From: Gnetum montanum
Taxonomy: Eukaryota > Streptophyta > Gnetopsida > Gnetales > Gnetaceae
Direction of reading: 5' to 3'
DNA length: 54,907 bases
Assembly: GCA_015680685.1 (NCBI GenBank)
Contig: MNCI01026892.1
Location: 864,755 to 919,661 of the forward strand
The notes beneath the pieces were generated by a model. The model was not told the origin of the DNA. It ran no database searches and saw only the letters and a program-made list of their open reading frames with translations. The stretch's first letter is position 1, and each line of letters starts with the position of its first letter. The position numbers and the translations under genes are program-made. Positions 34,242 to 46,270 of the stretch are shown here, piece after piece.

Positions 34242-34379
34242 CCTTTTGGTTGTTTCGTGTACTATCTAGGATTTAGTGAAAATTATTCAAATTGTTGGAA
34301 TAAACCTTAGAGTCATATCACATATTAAGATTACTACAATAATATTTAGAATCACATTGTGTTTTTATTCTCTAACATA

Positions 34380-37300
34380 AAATTTCTTCTTCTCACAGGA
34401 GTGCTTCTTCACCCAAGTCTGATGGAGTACATCAGCCGATGCCTTAACAATATTGATGGGTATATGCTCATCCTAATGAGTATGTACCAAATTTCACCTT
34501 CATCCTACACTAGGATAAATAGTTGTAGTGGCATGACATGCAGGGCAACATCGCATTGCCACCTAATCGATCTGTTCCTACAATGCTCCAACAAATGCTT
34601 ATACGATGGGGTCTCTAAGGACTTCATGCTGAGTATGTGGTGCATGATAGTGACACCAGGGATTATCATCCCACTTAGGCACAATTTCTAAGGGATTGCT
34701 AGTTAGAATATCATTATGAATCTATGAAGGAAAAAGTATTTAATGATTCCCCATTCCTATTGTACCAAAAAGATGGTGGAGAGCCCTTCTCTAGGGGTTT
34801 TTCATTCAGTGAAATTCCTCTTTTTGATTTTAGTGAAGGAGGTCAAAACCAGAACTTGCAGTCCATGATTCACAATCTAGGCTCTGGCAAGAATGAATCT
34901 AATGATAGGAAAGGATCTAAAGAGGCAATTCAAGGTAGGGATGCAAACAAGAAACAAGATCATGATCATGGTCACAATCATCGAAGAGGTGATAGCAGGT
35001 ACCATGATGGTGCTAGTCCTCCTATCTCTTCACCTTCATCATCATCCTCTTCTTCTTCTAGCTCTGATCACAACTTTAGGGGGCACGACTGTGATGGAGG
35101 TGACCAATGAGATCAAAATGATCAAAGGGATCATCAATAAAGGCAAGACTAATGGCACGAGCATTCAAGAAAGACATGATGCCATGAAAGAAGAGGTAGT
35201 AGAGGGCATCGTAGGCACAAAAATTAAGGCCTTGATGAGCCTTTGCTTGCTACCTAGAGTATGCTAAACATCGCAAAGGCAGTATAAATTCCAACAAGGC
35301 ATGTGAAGAACGATTAGATCAAAAGGCTAGACATGAACAATATATCTTGATTCGAAGGAGGATATAACTCAGATCTGTAGAACCATCTTCAAGCTTTCCA
35401 AGATGCATATGCCTTGCAAAACATAGAAAATGAATGGCAAAAGCTGAAGTGATTCTCACAAACACTCATTAAAGAAGAAAAAAACTAGTACTGATCCTTA
35501 GAACCAAAATCTATCAGGCGATGGAGTACAATGCTTGAATTGTTCAATGAAAAATATCAAACATACTCCAAAGTATCCAACTTAAGAAGGTAGATCCAAG
35601 GATGGAAACAAGGAACACACAAACCCTTGGATGTTGTCATCAGTCAATACTATTCCTTAATACATAGATATCTTGGCCATGGATATTCTCAACTGGATCA
35701 ACTTCGTCATATTGTAGATGGGATTTTATCTAAGAAGAGAAGAACCCTTAGCATCTATGTCAAAGGACAACTATCAGAATTAAGTGCCCGTCAAATCCAA
35801 AGATTGATTGAGCAAGTAGCTAAAGAAGTAGGTGAATTTAGAAAATGAGAAAGTGTAGAAGAGTACAATCATGATCCTTCCATTCATAAGAGGAAGGCTT
35901 AATTTTGTGATAGTGAGAAAGAATTAGCACTTAATGAGGTGGTAAACAGGAAATCCTTGCTACTTCAAAAATTTCAATCTAAAATTATAGTCAAAGTTGA
36001 TCAATTATGGGGCTCCACGTATAGAAAATTTCAAGTTATCCTAAAAATTACTAAAGAGTCCAAAGAATGAGATAGTGATCATCAACGCAAGAGGTGCAAT
36101 GAAGTTAAATGTGCTTATCAAAGAGGTAAGGGAAAGATTGCTATGATAAAAGAAGTTGCAGAAAGTGAATCAAATGATGATGGTGGATGTGATGTCTACC
36201 AGTATAAACATCCTAAGGGATGTTATCCCATAGTGTCACACTTATAGGAGTTTGGGATGTATTCTTTAAATCCATGACTCACACAAAGGCAAACAGCCAG
36301 ATGATTACCTTACCCTTAAGGTAATCCTAGGTAATTCCACCAATAACAACAATATTGTCCAAGTGAAACTCCACTGCAACCATATGAGCAATATCAATAG
36401 TGGCAGCAACCATAGTCATGGGCACTAGCACCACCAAGGTAGGTAGCTAAAGGGATAGGTGAATTAAGAAAACGAGAAAGTGCAAAAGAGTATAATTATG
36501 ATCTTTCCATTCATAAGAGCAAGGTTCAATTTTGTGATAGTGAGGAAGAATCAACACTTAATGACGTGGCAAATAGGAAAGCCTTACTACTTCAAAAATT
36601 TCAATATAAAATTATGGCCAAAGTTGATCAGTTATGGAACTCTATGGATAAAAAATTTTAAGCTATCCTAAAAATTGTTGAAGAGTCCAAAAAATTAGTG
36701 ATCATGAGCACAAGAGGCATAAGGAAGTTAAATGTGCTTATCAAAGAAATAAGGGCAAGATTATTGTGATAGAAGAAGTTGTGGAAAGAAAATCAGATGA
36801 TGATGATGGATGTGATGTCTACCAATGTAAACATCCTAAGGGATGTTACCTCATAGTGTCACACTTACAGGAGTAAGGGTTGTATGTTTTAAATCCACAA
36901 CTCACACAGAGGCAAACACCCAGATGATTACCTTACCCTCAAGGTAATCCTAGGTAATTCTACCACCAACAAAAATATTATTCGAGTGGAACTCCACTAC
37001 AACCATATGAGCAATATCAACAATGGTACCAACCATAGTCATGGGCGCTAGCACCACCAAGGCAAGTAGCTAAAGAGGTAGGTGAATTAAGAAAATGAGA
37101 AAGTGCAAAAGAGTATAATCATGATCCTTCCATTCGCAAGAGGAATGTTCAATTTTGTGATAATGAGGAAGAATCAGCACTTAATGATGTGGTGAATAGA
37201 AAAGCCTTACTACTTCAAAAATTTCAATCTAAAATTATGGCCAAAGTTGATCAATTATGGGAATCCATGGATAGTAGATTTCAAGCTATATTAAAAATTG

Positions 37301-38040
37301 CTGAAAATTCTAAAGAATGAGGTAGTGATCGTGAGCACAAGAGGCACAAGGAAATTAAATGTGCTTATCAAAGAGGTAAGGGTAAGATTGCTGCAATAGA
37401 AGAAGTTGCGAAAAGTGAATTAGAGGATGATAGTAGATGTGATGTCTACCAATATGAACATCCAAAGGAATGTTACCCCATAGTGTCACACTTATAAGAG
37501 TTTGGGGTGTATGCTTTAAATCTATGACTTACACAGAGGCAAACACCTAGATGATTATCTTACTGTCAAGGTAATCCTAGGAAATTCCACCAGCAACAAC
37601 AATATTATCTAAGTGGAACTTCACTACAACCATATGAGCAATATCAATAGTGGCAGCAACCATAGTCATGGTCACTAGCACCACCAAGGCAATAATACCC
37701 TTACCGACAACCTGATCTATATAGGTATTATGTTCAACAACCCTTATATCCATGTGACTCCTCTAGTCACATTTCTATTTTCCAATCTCACTACCATCCT
37801 TTTGATTATTATCAAACTCATTATCCACATGCAAGAAGGGATACCACCTCTTACCCTTATCCTCCTCTTATTCTTGCACATCTTCCTCCTCCATCTACAC
37901 AACTATCACCTACTTCAACTATGCAAAGTGAACTCCTAGCTCAACTGCAACAACGCAATGCTACTAGGGTTGTTAACCTATGATTAGTTCACCAACCAAG
38001 TGGTTCAGATACTTGATCAAAGAAAAGACATTTCTTCCAA
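34380..38040 (+). pseudogene. E5 gag with triplicated C-terminal unit
   Basis: The N-terminus SSHRSASSPKSD (34385 on) matches E3, but the ATG is lost. A long open stretch (34724-35110) carries a His/Gly/Asp-rich segment and SSPSSSSSSSSSSD. The core gives GGYNSDL, MLELFNEKYQTYSKVSNLRR, LDVVISQYYSLIHRYLGHGY and RQIQRLIEQVAKEVGE (35350-35848). The following ~625-bp unit, holding a linker and knuckle-like motif, is present three times. In each copy the knuckle reads C-D-V-Y, its second Cys replaced by Tyr. A Pro/Tyr/His-rich tail ends near 38040. Numerous stops. Confidence 0.83.
35816..37690 (+). repeat. Three ~625-bp tandem copies within E5 gag
   Basis: Copies begin at GTAGCTAAAG in 35816, 36443 and 37066, spaced 627 and 623 bp, and the last ends near 37690. 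Each contains the linker, a knuckle-like CDVY motif and the Gln/Tyr-rich stretch with CACCACCAAGG at its end. No other gag here has this. Confidence 0.9.
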
Positions 38041-38720
38041 CCATGCAGTTTGCCTAATCCCTCAATCACAGCTATGGTTGATAACCCTATTCCTTCATCT
38101 TTCTCTATATCAAATTCCTTTGAGTTCCCTTCAAACCAAAAACCACCCAGGATCCATATTGTGATGCTTATTCATGTTGTATCTAATTGGATCCATGTTG
38201 GAAACCTTCCCAAGAAGTTAGCAAATCCTAGAAGTCCTTTGATTTATTTGCAAATTGTTGGAAATGAACCATGCAAAGATCTTCTCAACTCAAGTTCTAG
38301 TGTCAACCTAATTTCTCATGAGATTTATACTACATGGAACCTACCTCTAAAGAAGAGAAATATTATATTAGAATTGGTAGACCAGTCTATCATTGTTCCA
38401 TTGGAACTGGTAGAAGACATTGTGACCACTGTCTATGGGTGGTCTTATCTTATTGATTTCCTAGTGATCAAAGTGGAGAACTACAAAGGAAACTTTCCAA
38501 TCATCATGGGAAGGGCATGGCTAAGCACCATTGATGCAAGAATGGAAATCAAAGATCTTTTCTTAGAAATATCCAAAGAAAATGCCTTTAGAAAGATCAA
38601 GAAGAAGCAAGTTCTGTGCATCACGTACAATGATACAAGGTGCAATTGTGTGTAGAAACTCTAGGCAGTGGAATGAGCATCCATCTCTACATGCAAGTAG
38701 TATGCACCAGAAGTAGAAAT
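38041..38720 (+). pseudogene. E5 aspartic protease
   Basis: An uninterrupted frame of 201 codons runs 38050-38655. It has IHVGNLPKKLANPRSPLIYL, QIVGNEPCKDLLNSSSSVNL (catalytic Asp replaced by Asn at 38287-38289, D-S-G now N-S-S), ISHEIYTTWNLPLKKRNI, VPLELVEDIVTTVYGWSYL, NYKGNFPIIMGRAWLSTIDA, and the connector LCITYNDTRCNC. This is the most intact coding stretch in the window, yet the active-site change makes it catalytically dead if the Asn is not a late point mutation. It would cut gag-pol. Confidence 0.88.
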
Positions 38721-40430
38721 TCAAAGGTGTCTGTATGTAACAGTCACAAAATAGGAGGGAACCCAGTGGCTGATTGCTGATTCTGAGAGAAACACACTCT
38801 GCATGAAACCATCTAAGAGCCTAACATGTGCATATTTCATAGGCATGGATGAACTAGATTAATTTCATCACCAACTCTTTGATGATGCAAATGATGATAC
38901 CTAGTGGGAGCAGTTGGAAATTCCCAAAAATTTCAAGCAAGAAGCCCTTGAACTAAAAACTCTACCAGCTAGCATGGAATATGTGTTTTTGAAAAATGGA
39001 AAATTGATCATAATCAATGCAAATCTTGCTCTAGAGCAGAAAAAGATGTTGTTGAATGTAGTTAAAAAATGGTTAGTAGCATTTGCTTGGTCATATCCTG
39101 AACTCACAAGGATTGATCCTAGGATATGCTAACATCACATCTACACTAACTTGGCCACGAAGCCAAAGAGACAACCACAGAGGCAATTGAACCCCAAACT
39201 AAAGCATATTATAAAGGAAGAAGTTGAAAAACTTCTCAAAATATAGGGTTCATTTATCACATTATAGATAGTGAGTGGTTTAGCCCACTTGTGATTGTGC
39301 TAAAGAAATATGGCAAGTGGCAGGTCTACATTGATTTTTTGCTGCTAAATATGGCAACATTCAAGGATCATTTTTCATTACCATTTTTTTATCAAGTGTT
39401 GGACACAATATCTAGGCATTACTACAATAGATTTCTAGATGGTTATATTGGCTATAATCAAATTCAAATTGCACCAAAGGACTAGGCCAAGACAACATTC
39501 ATGAGTCCTTGCAGAACTTTTGCATATCACAAGATGCCATTTGATTTGTGCAATGCCCCTGCTACGTTCCATTTCCTAGTCCTTAGCATTTTTCAACAGC
39601 AAATTGATAATAGTGGGGAAGTCTTCATGGATGACTTCTCCACCTATGGAGCTACATTTGAGCAAGCCTTGACAACCTTCAGCAAGTACTAAGATAATGT
39701 GTTGGGACAAACTTGTAGCTCAGTTGGCAAAAAAGTCACCTGATGATCTAAGAAATCATTGTATTAGGGCACAAAATATCACAAGCAGGAATTGAGGTCA
39801 ACCCAAAAAAAAGGATCATCCAAGGAATAACATGTCAACTAGAAATTGTCAAAGATGTTCAGTCATTCCTTGGACATACTAGCTACTACTAGCGATTCAT
39901 AGAGAATTTCTCTAAGATCACAAAACTATTGGTGGAGTTGACAAAGAAAGATGCTCTATTTGTATGGACTGCAAAATGTGAACAAACATTCCAATAGCTA
40001 AAAGAGAAACTTGTAGAAACTCCAATCCTACAAGCACCCAACTGGTTTAGACCATTTCATGTTATGATGAATGCATTAAACTATGCCTTCAGAGCTATGC
40101 TTACACAGATGGATGATAAGAAATGTCCATGTTACATCCACTATGCTAGCCAAAGCATTGTAGGTACACAATTGAACTACACCACTACAAAAAAAAAAAA
40201 CTAATGACAATGGTGTTTGCTCTAGAAAATTTTAGGCATTATGTGTTGGATATAAAGTGTTTGTGCATATAGACCATAGTGCTATCCACTTCCTGATGAC
40301 TAAGCTAATGGTGAATCCCCATGTCATACAGTGGCTAGTGATTTTACAGGTATTCCATCCTACGATGGTAGATCAAAAAGGCGTTGAGAATGTGGTCATT
40401 GATCACTTGTCTTAATTACAATGGAACAAC
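38721..40430 (+). pseudogene. E5 reverse transcriptase and RNase H
   Basis: After the connector (LCMKPSKSLTCAYF) the frame gives WEQLEIPKNFKQEALELKTL, MEYVFLKNGKLIIINANL, HFSLPFFYQVLDTI, FLDGYIGYNQIQIAPKD, HKMPFDLCNAPATF, and F-M-D-D at 39624-39635 (VFMDDFSTYGATFEQA). A frame change follows, then KSHLMI, IIVLGHKIS and FIENFSKITK. RNase H (about 40050-40420) has FHVMMNALNYAF, YIHYASQSIVGTQLNYTTT, a run of 12 A (40190-40201) that shifts frame, and VIDHLS. Same family as E3; many TAG stops at Gln or Trp. Confidence 0.9.
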
Positions 40431-41868
40431 AAAGAGGAAGAAAGCCCATTATCTGATATCTTTCCTAACAAAATCCTATTTTCTGGGGCTATAACTAAAC
40501 AATTACTCAATGAGCCTAAATGGTATGATGCTATTCTCACTTATCTTCTTACCCAAGAGATGCCCTAATGGCTAGACCACCAGAAGAAACAATAGTTTCT
40601 TCACTAGGTAAAACACTTCATGGAGATCAATGGACATCTTTACAAGGTGTGTACTAATGGCCTATTTTGTTGGTGTTTCCCTAATGCTAATCAACTATGC
40701 ATTCTCCAAGATGCTCATGAAGGTCCTTAAGAGGACCACTATGCTAGGAGATGCATGACCATTAAAATCCTAATGGCAGGGTACTACTGGCCAACAATTT
40801 TCAAGGATGCTCATCAATAGGTCTACTCTTGTGAATGCTGCCAACGAGATGGTTGAATGATTACTTGAATGAAGGAACCTTAACAATGGATTTAACCACT
40901 GGAATCCTTTAACATCTGGGGCATTGATTTCATGGGTCCCATCATGCTTATGTTAAATGGAAAGGTATACATCATAGTCACTATTAACTATTATATGAAA
41001 TGGGTAGAAGCAATAGCCGTCACTGATTGAACATCTTCTACTATTACTTGATTTGTACAAAAAAATGTTCTAAACAAGTTTGGTATGCCATGTGCTTTAA
41101 TTTTTGATAATGGAACTTACTTTATAGGCACTACCTTTCCAAAGCTCATGCAATGCTTGGGGGTTGAACATATACTTAGAACACCCTACCACCCCCAAGC
41201 CAATGGTCAAGCTGAGGTTATCAATAGGGAAATCACAAGGATTCTAACAAGAACTGTCAGCAAATATAGGAAAGACTAGAGCACAAAACTCAATGATTCA
41301 CTTTAGGCCTACCGCTCAACATGAAAACTTCCTATAGGCTACTCTTCCTATGAGCTTGTGTATGGAAAATTACCAGCACTTCCTATTCAATCCAAGCTTC
41401 GTACACTATCAACAGCTTGTGACCTTGACCTTGACTTGAGTTTAGCATAGAAAGAAAGATTAATGAATCTAACTTGCTAGATGAAAATTGATTGGTGGCC
41501 CTATCATCTAACAAGTTTCACAAGGAATTCAATAAAAGCACCATGACCTTAAAATCAAGAAAGTCAAATTTCAACCAGGAGATAAGGTTCTCTACTAGAA
41601 TCCCACACACATACCTCAAAGAACTAAGTTCCAAACATTGTGGGAAGGATCGTATATAATATATGAAACTTCTTCTTCTAGGGCCATGATGATCTACAAA
41701 CCTAAGAGCCCAGATAAGAAATAGTTGGTCAACATACAACAAGTTGAACCTTTCCACAAGCATAAGCCAATGAGTACAACAAATGTCTTATCAGATGGAC
41801 AACCATGCTCAATATTTTGGATCTTTTTCTTTCAACTCAATCATGGAGGAGATGGCCATTCATGCTAA
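40431..41868 (+). pseudogene. E5 integrase
   Basis: The zinc region includes MEINGHLYKVCTNGL, DAHEGP and CECCQRDG; its first HH pair is partly degraded. The core has WGIDFMGP (about 40918-40941), then from 41085 a 64-codon open stretch with LIFDNGTYF and HPQANGQAEVINREITRIL. The Asp of FDNG and Glu of QAEV are 35 residues apart, as in DD35E integrases. Next are YSSYELVYGKLPALP, and SSRAMMIYKP near 41675. The stop TAA is at 41866-41868, the terminus shared with E1 and E3. Several TAG stops disable it. Confidence 0.9.
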
Positions 41869-43865
41869 TTATATAAGTAGCTCCTTAGAATTTCACCCTT
41901 TTTGTTTTACACATTTTTTTTTACAACTTTTTGTTGTACACATTCTTTATTTTACATTTTCTTATATTTTTGTTATTAATCTTTTCTAATTTTAGTTTTA
42001 CAACATCATTAGTACATTTGATATTTCTTGACTATTTTACACTTTCTTTTGAATTTTCTTTTATTCTAGTATGATTTTCTAGCTTTTTGTTAATAAGTGA
42101 CAAGAATAATGGTAATTTGTTGCTTGATGGTGGTATGTACTATTTTTTTATTTGGTTGTTGGTGTTTGTATTCTAGCTTTGAATTTTATTACTGATGATT
42201 AGGACATGGTTTCTTTTTCATGCAACAAGAAATGAGTCGACAACATCCACCCATCCACAAACTTTATGGTTTTCCTTGTTCTAGAAATGTGTAGTCCCCT
42301 TTTCATTAATAAAACTATAACAAAATTGTAACTTTGGTAGTTTCTAAAATTGGAATGGATTCAAACGTTTGAATAGGATGTGACTTCAAGGGGATTCGGT
42401 ATTCTTTGTGCCTTTCTACTTACTTGAGTGGATATGTGTTTTCATGGATTTCTTACCATTTTTTGTCAACCAATAAAAGGAAGTTTAATAATTCTTTGCA
42501 TGGTGTGATTCCCATTTCAAAAAAATAATGAAAATTCAAAGCACATCCTTTAGGAAAAATAAATGCCCTACAAGCACTAGTTACGGGACTAGAAAGATAT
42601 GTTACCCATGCCTGAAGGTCCCCTCTAACTAAGGCCCTTCCTCACTTCCTACTTCTCTTTTCTTCTCCAATAAGGAATGGTGGTTGTTCTGTGGAAGCAC
42701 TCTTGTGTCTCAGGGGGTGGATTCATCTTAGAGTGGTAATCCAAAGTTACTGAATGTGGTTGGTTTTGGTCTAGACTAAGGATGGATGTTATCAAGTCAT
42801 TTAACCATAAAATTCATAAGGGACTTCATATAACCTTAATCAAGAACTCCATTTCACACACACACACACACACTCTCTCTCTCTCTCTCTCTCTCTCTCN
42901 NNNNNNNNNNNNNNNNNNNNNNNNNNNNNNTCTCTTTTTCTCTTCCATCTATGCTTTCCATGTCTCACCTCACAACTCGTCTCATGTTCTTGTTCAATGT
43001 CCTGGTTTGATGTGTCAAAATTCTTAGGTAGTTTCTTCCAGGTTTTTTTTACTTAACCTTTTGTAACCATTAATCATCCATGGAACCCACAAACTCATTG
43101 ATTTGAAGTTATGCAAAAACAATAAAAGGCTTGTGCTTGCTTTGGGGAGGACCCACTTGCATATCTTTTGGTTGGGCTAGTTAAGTTCTTTATCCTTAGA
43201 CACTCTTACAATCAAATCCTTTTGTGTCCCCCACTAATAACATCCAATTGTGCACTTCTTCACAACATTTTTTAGTGAACTTTCCTTTTTATTATTGTGA
43301 ATTCTTACACCCTCTTCAAATATTCCTTGTGTAAAATTTTTTTAAATTTAATGAACTACTTAACTATTCCACCATATTTTTCAACCTTTTCGCTAATACT
43401 ATTATCAAAATTTATCCATCACAATCATAAGCTAGCCAAGTGTAATCACTGACAAGACAAGGTACTCCAAAGCTATATGTTACACATTGCACACTAATCC
43501 ACTATTTTCATTGTAGTGGGAAGTGTGGACAGAATGTGCAAATTGGATGCAGGACTATCCTCACAAAGGATGTAGTAGCAACAACATATGATGAGGACTC
43601 TTCATGATCATTGAATCTTCTTCCTTGCTCTTCAACTACTAGAGTAGTGGATGTCATTTTTATCCAAGGTACTCTCTTCTCTTGTCACAAACATCCAATT
43701 TTGTCAAATATTGTAATTTTTATACTCGAGCACTTAGAATTTGTCTATTCCATCTGAGTCAGTATGTATGTTAGCCAATAATTGCAAACCTTCAAAATAT
43801 TTTGTAAGAAACTTATTCCTCCTCTTTTTCAATCAAGAACAAGTTTTCATTCAATCATGGGGGTA
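41869..43865 (+). other. E5 3' noncoding region
   Basis: T-rich TTTTACA tract (41895-42060), one hairpin unit (42485-42566), the CATGTTACCCATGCCTGAAGG motif (about 42596-42625), a microsatellite with an assembly gap (42855-42930), then sequence matching E1 and N. The purine tract TCATGGGGGTA ends at 43865. No gene is visible. Confidence 0.75.
42855..42930 (+). repeat. (CA)n(CT)n microsatellite and 31-base N gap
   Basis: (CA)9 at 42855-42872 is followed by (CT)n to 42899 and N at 42900-42930. E1 (about 1186-1200) and N have only CACTCTCTCTCAT here, so the array grew from a short seed in E5. Confidence 0.95.
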
Positions 43866-44660
43866 TGATAAATCATGCTTTGACTACCTTGATATCAAAG
43901 CTTAAGATGCAATGTCGAATATCCAATATCATAGGGTATATGCTGGCTTATAAATATAGCACTTGAGCTCATAATTTTCATATAGTTTTTCATTAGTTTT
44001 TTTTATAGCTAGTGAAGCTCTTACAATTTGTTTTCTTCAGAGTTAGAATATTTTCTAAGTGCCTAAAATAGGAGTCTAAGTGTGTACAAATCTTTGTTCA
44101 AGCACTAATGTACCTGAGCACAACAGTGTGACAAGAATAAAAATGAACCTTTTTGATCATCCTTGTAGCACTGAAAATAGATTAATGTATCCTTTAATGA
44201 ATTTGATATTCATGCACTTTACTTTAATGCATTTTCATTAAATAATTAGTTTCTAGTTGTTAATTAACACAAGCACGACCACTTCAAGCATATGTTTAGC
44301 ACTTGGTAACCCAAAAATGCTTAATGTTTGATAGCCCAGTAGTGCTATATGTGTTCAAGATGTGTCTAGAAAGTGGGAATGAGTACTTGTGTTAGGCTAG
44401 TTAGGCAACAGATTAATCAGATATTAAATTCCTATACCTTTCATTCTTGTCTTAGGTGATTAAAATTTCAAAACATAAAATGATAAAAATCATGTGCCTC
44501 AATTACACTTAAACCATATCCTTGATCTTCACAAGTGTAGTTGAGAAGACAATGAATATTCTCAATGCCCATTTCACTTCCTAGAGGATTAGTGAACTAA
44601 TGAACTATAGGTCCATGGAATTCGATTGGATCACATGTAAGGATACCTTGCTACTCATCA
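43866..44660 (+). repeat. E5 3' LTR (795 bp)
   Basis: It starts TGATAAATCATG and ends CTCATCA. TATA box TATAAATA is at 43949-43956. Closest to the E1 LTR. A deletion of about 30 bp lies near 44639 relative to the 5' LTR fragment. Confidence 0.9.
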
Positions 44661-45708
44661 ATCGATTATCTGAATTGAAAGCCCATCAAATCCAAAGGCT
44701 AATCGGACAAGTGGCAAAAGAAGAAGGAGAGATATGTAAATGAGAGAACGTAGAGGAATATAACCAGGATCCAACTTCTCAAAAGAAAGGGATGCATATC
44801 TATTATGAGGAAAAAGAGAAAAATCTTGATGAGATGATAAGATGTGGAAGTTGATAAATGAAAAAGTTACAACCTACGTGAAAACCATCGAGGAGAAGAT
44901 GACGCAAAATGAATCAAGTGATCAAAAAAAGAAGAGGAAAAAGAATAAAGAAGTAGGTATAAACACTTACTGACAAAAAGAAAAAATAGCTTTAGTAGAA
45001 GAGGCTATAAACTCAACCATAGAAGAGGATGACAAATGTGACATCTACCAATATGACCATCCAAAGGGCTATTTCCCAGTTATGTTACATCTACAAGAGT
45101 TTGGGGCTTTTACTATAAATTCCAAGTTTGTACAAAAGTAAATGCCTAGGAAATTATCTTACTCTCAAGGTAATTATAGATAATCCTATCATCAACTGTA
45201 TTGTTTCAATGGGATGTCTTATCAGCCTCAACACTACCATCAACTGCAATGGCAAAATCCATAGTTGTGGGGGATGCCATTAATAAACTAGTAATACCCT
45301 TATTGCAACCTGGACCCTTATGACTACTATGTTGAATAACCTATTTCTCCAAATGGTTCTACTTCCTACCTTGAATCACTACTATCACTCTCCTAAATAT
45401 CATCAACCCATATCATCTTCTATGGGATCATCATCTCAAACCTCTTATCCTCAATATTCTCATACTTCCCTCCATCATATGTCACCACCAACAATACAAT
45501 GAGGATTGGCACCACAACATCAACAAAAGAATGTCGCTTGTGCTATGAACATATAAGTAAATTATATGGCAGTATATCTCAGCAAAATTCATGAAAGTGT
45601 CCTTTCTTTAGGATAGTTTCCACACATGGGCACAAAACTCATAGACCTACTAGCTCATTAAAACCAGCACAAGGCTAGCCAAGTGCAACATCCTTCCTCA
45701 CCAAAACA
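44661..45708 (+). pseudogene. E4 gag, C-terminal part after E5
   Basis: The frame resumes with SELKAHQIQRLIGQVAKEEGE and ENVEEYNQDPTSQKKGM, the gag segment that follows the core in N and E6. A Lys-rich linker precedes a knuckle-like motif near 45036 (C-D-I-Y-x3-H-x3-Y), with two ligands lost. A Pro/Tyr/Ser/His tail follows (about 45320-45500). Between 45520 and 45708 the region that would encode the protease core is missing. Stops and frame changes are common. Confidence 0.78.
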
Positions 45709-46270
45709 ATGTCTCCAAATCTGACACAAGAGCCAATACCCATTACCACTCCAATGGAAAACATAATAGATGAACCTATCATTGTAGAGAGACAGGAAAT
45801 TCCATGTGTTACTAATGATAAAGCAAGGTGTAGTTGTGGAATGACACTTCAAAATGTCAACACAATCATGACACCAACCCACAAATATGAAAGAAAAGAA
45901 TGTGCATAAGAGAGAGTGGGGGTCACTAAATCAAAAGAGACCTACTGGTTGCAAACTAAGATCCTAAAAGTGTCTAAAACATGCATAGAAACATTTAAAT
46001 CACTTATTAATTTCCATTCTAACAAAATGACCCCAACTAAGAACTTACAAATGGAAATACTAAACCATAATCATACACCAATAGAAAGAGGAACTAAGGA
46101 CCTAGATGATCAAAATTCAATTACATCAAGATTACATGGGATGATAACCAAAAAACTAAGTCACTAAGGATGATAAGTGAGAAACCTCAAGTATATGATC
46201 TAGAGGAACTAGAGTCCATTTTTCAAACACTTGTCCATCAATTCAGTCATGGGGAAGACATTAATCATGA
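45709..46270 (+). pseudogene. E4 conserved segment replacing pol
   Basis: From 45709 one frame with a single TAA (45907-45909) runs to 46167, and a second frame continues from 46170. It opens with the connector VERQEIPCVTNDKARCSCG, then ERVGVTKSKETYW, SLINFHSNKMTP, ILNHNHTPIERGTKDLDDQN and, after the frame change, VYDLEELESIFQTLVHQF and GED. E6 54200-54630 shares ERVGATKSKDTLW, NHNHTPIGKETKDLNNKN, VYDPRDLGIIFQTLSHEF and GED. Similarity between two copies in different sites argues that this was coding sequence, not debris. I do not recognise the family. Confidence 0.6.

Larger units (their letters stand above)
33969..44660 (+). mobile_element. E5: pol-bearing Athila/Tat-like element inside E4 gag
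   Basis: E5 contains a 5'-truncated LTR, primer-binding site, gag with a triplicated C-terminal unit, protease, RT, RNase H, integrase, 3' noncoding region, purine tract and 3' LTR. E4 gag flanks it on both sides. The left edge is a deletion junction sharing only CC (33969-33970), so no left target duplication survives. E5 lacks ORF3. Its coding order and 3' end equal those of E1. Confidence 0.87.

Noticed and set aside
34380-34400. Splice-acceptor-like TTCTTCTCACAG before gag in E5 and E3
   Set aside because: It reads as the conserved gag start S-S-H-R in frame with the downstream protein, and E4 and N have M-S-S-S-H / M-S-L-P-H starts there.
39715-39790. tRNA-like A-box (TAGCTCAGTTGGC) suggesting a tRNA gene
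   Set aside because: It is in-frame RT sequence (the ETNL-LNW-KSHLM block) altered by transitions; E3 and E2 have the same coding at this place, and there is no B-box or cloverleaf.
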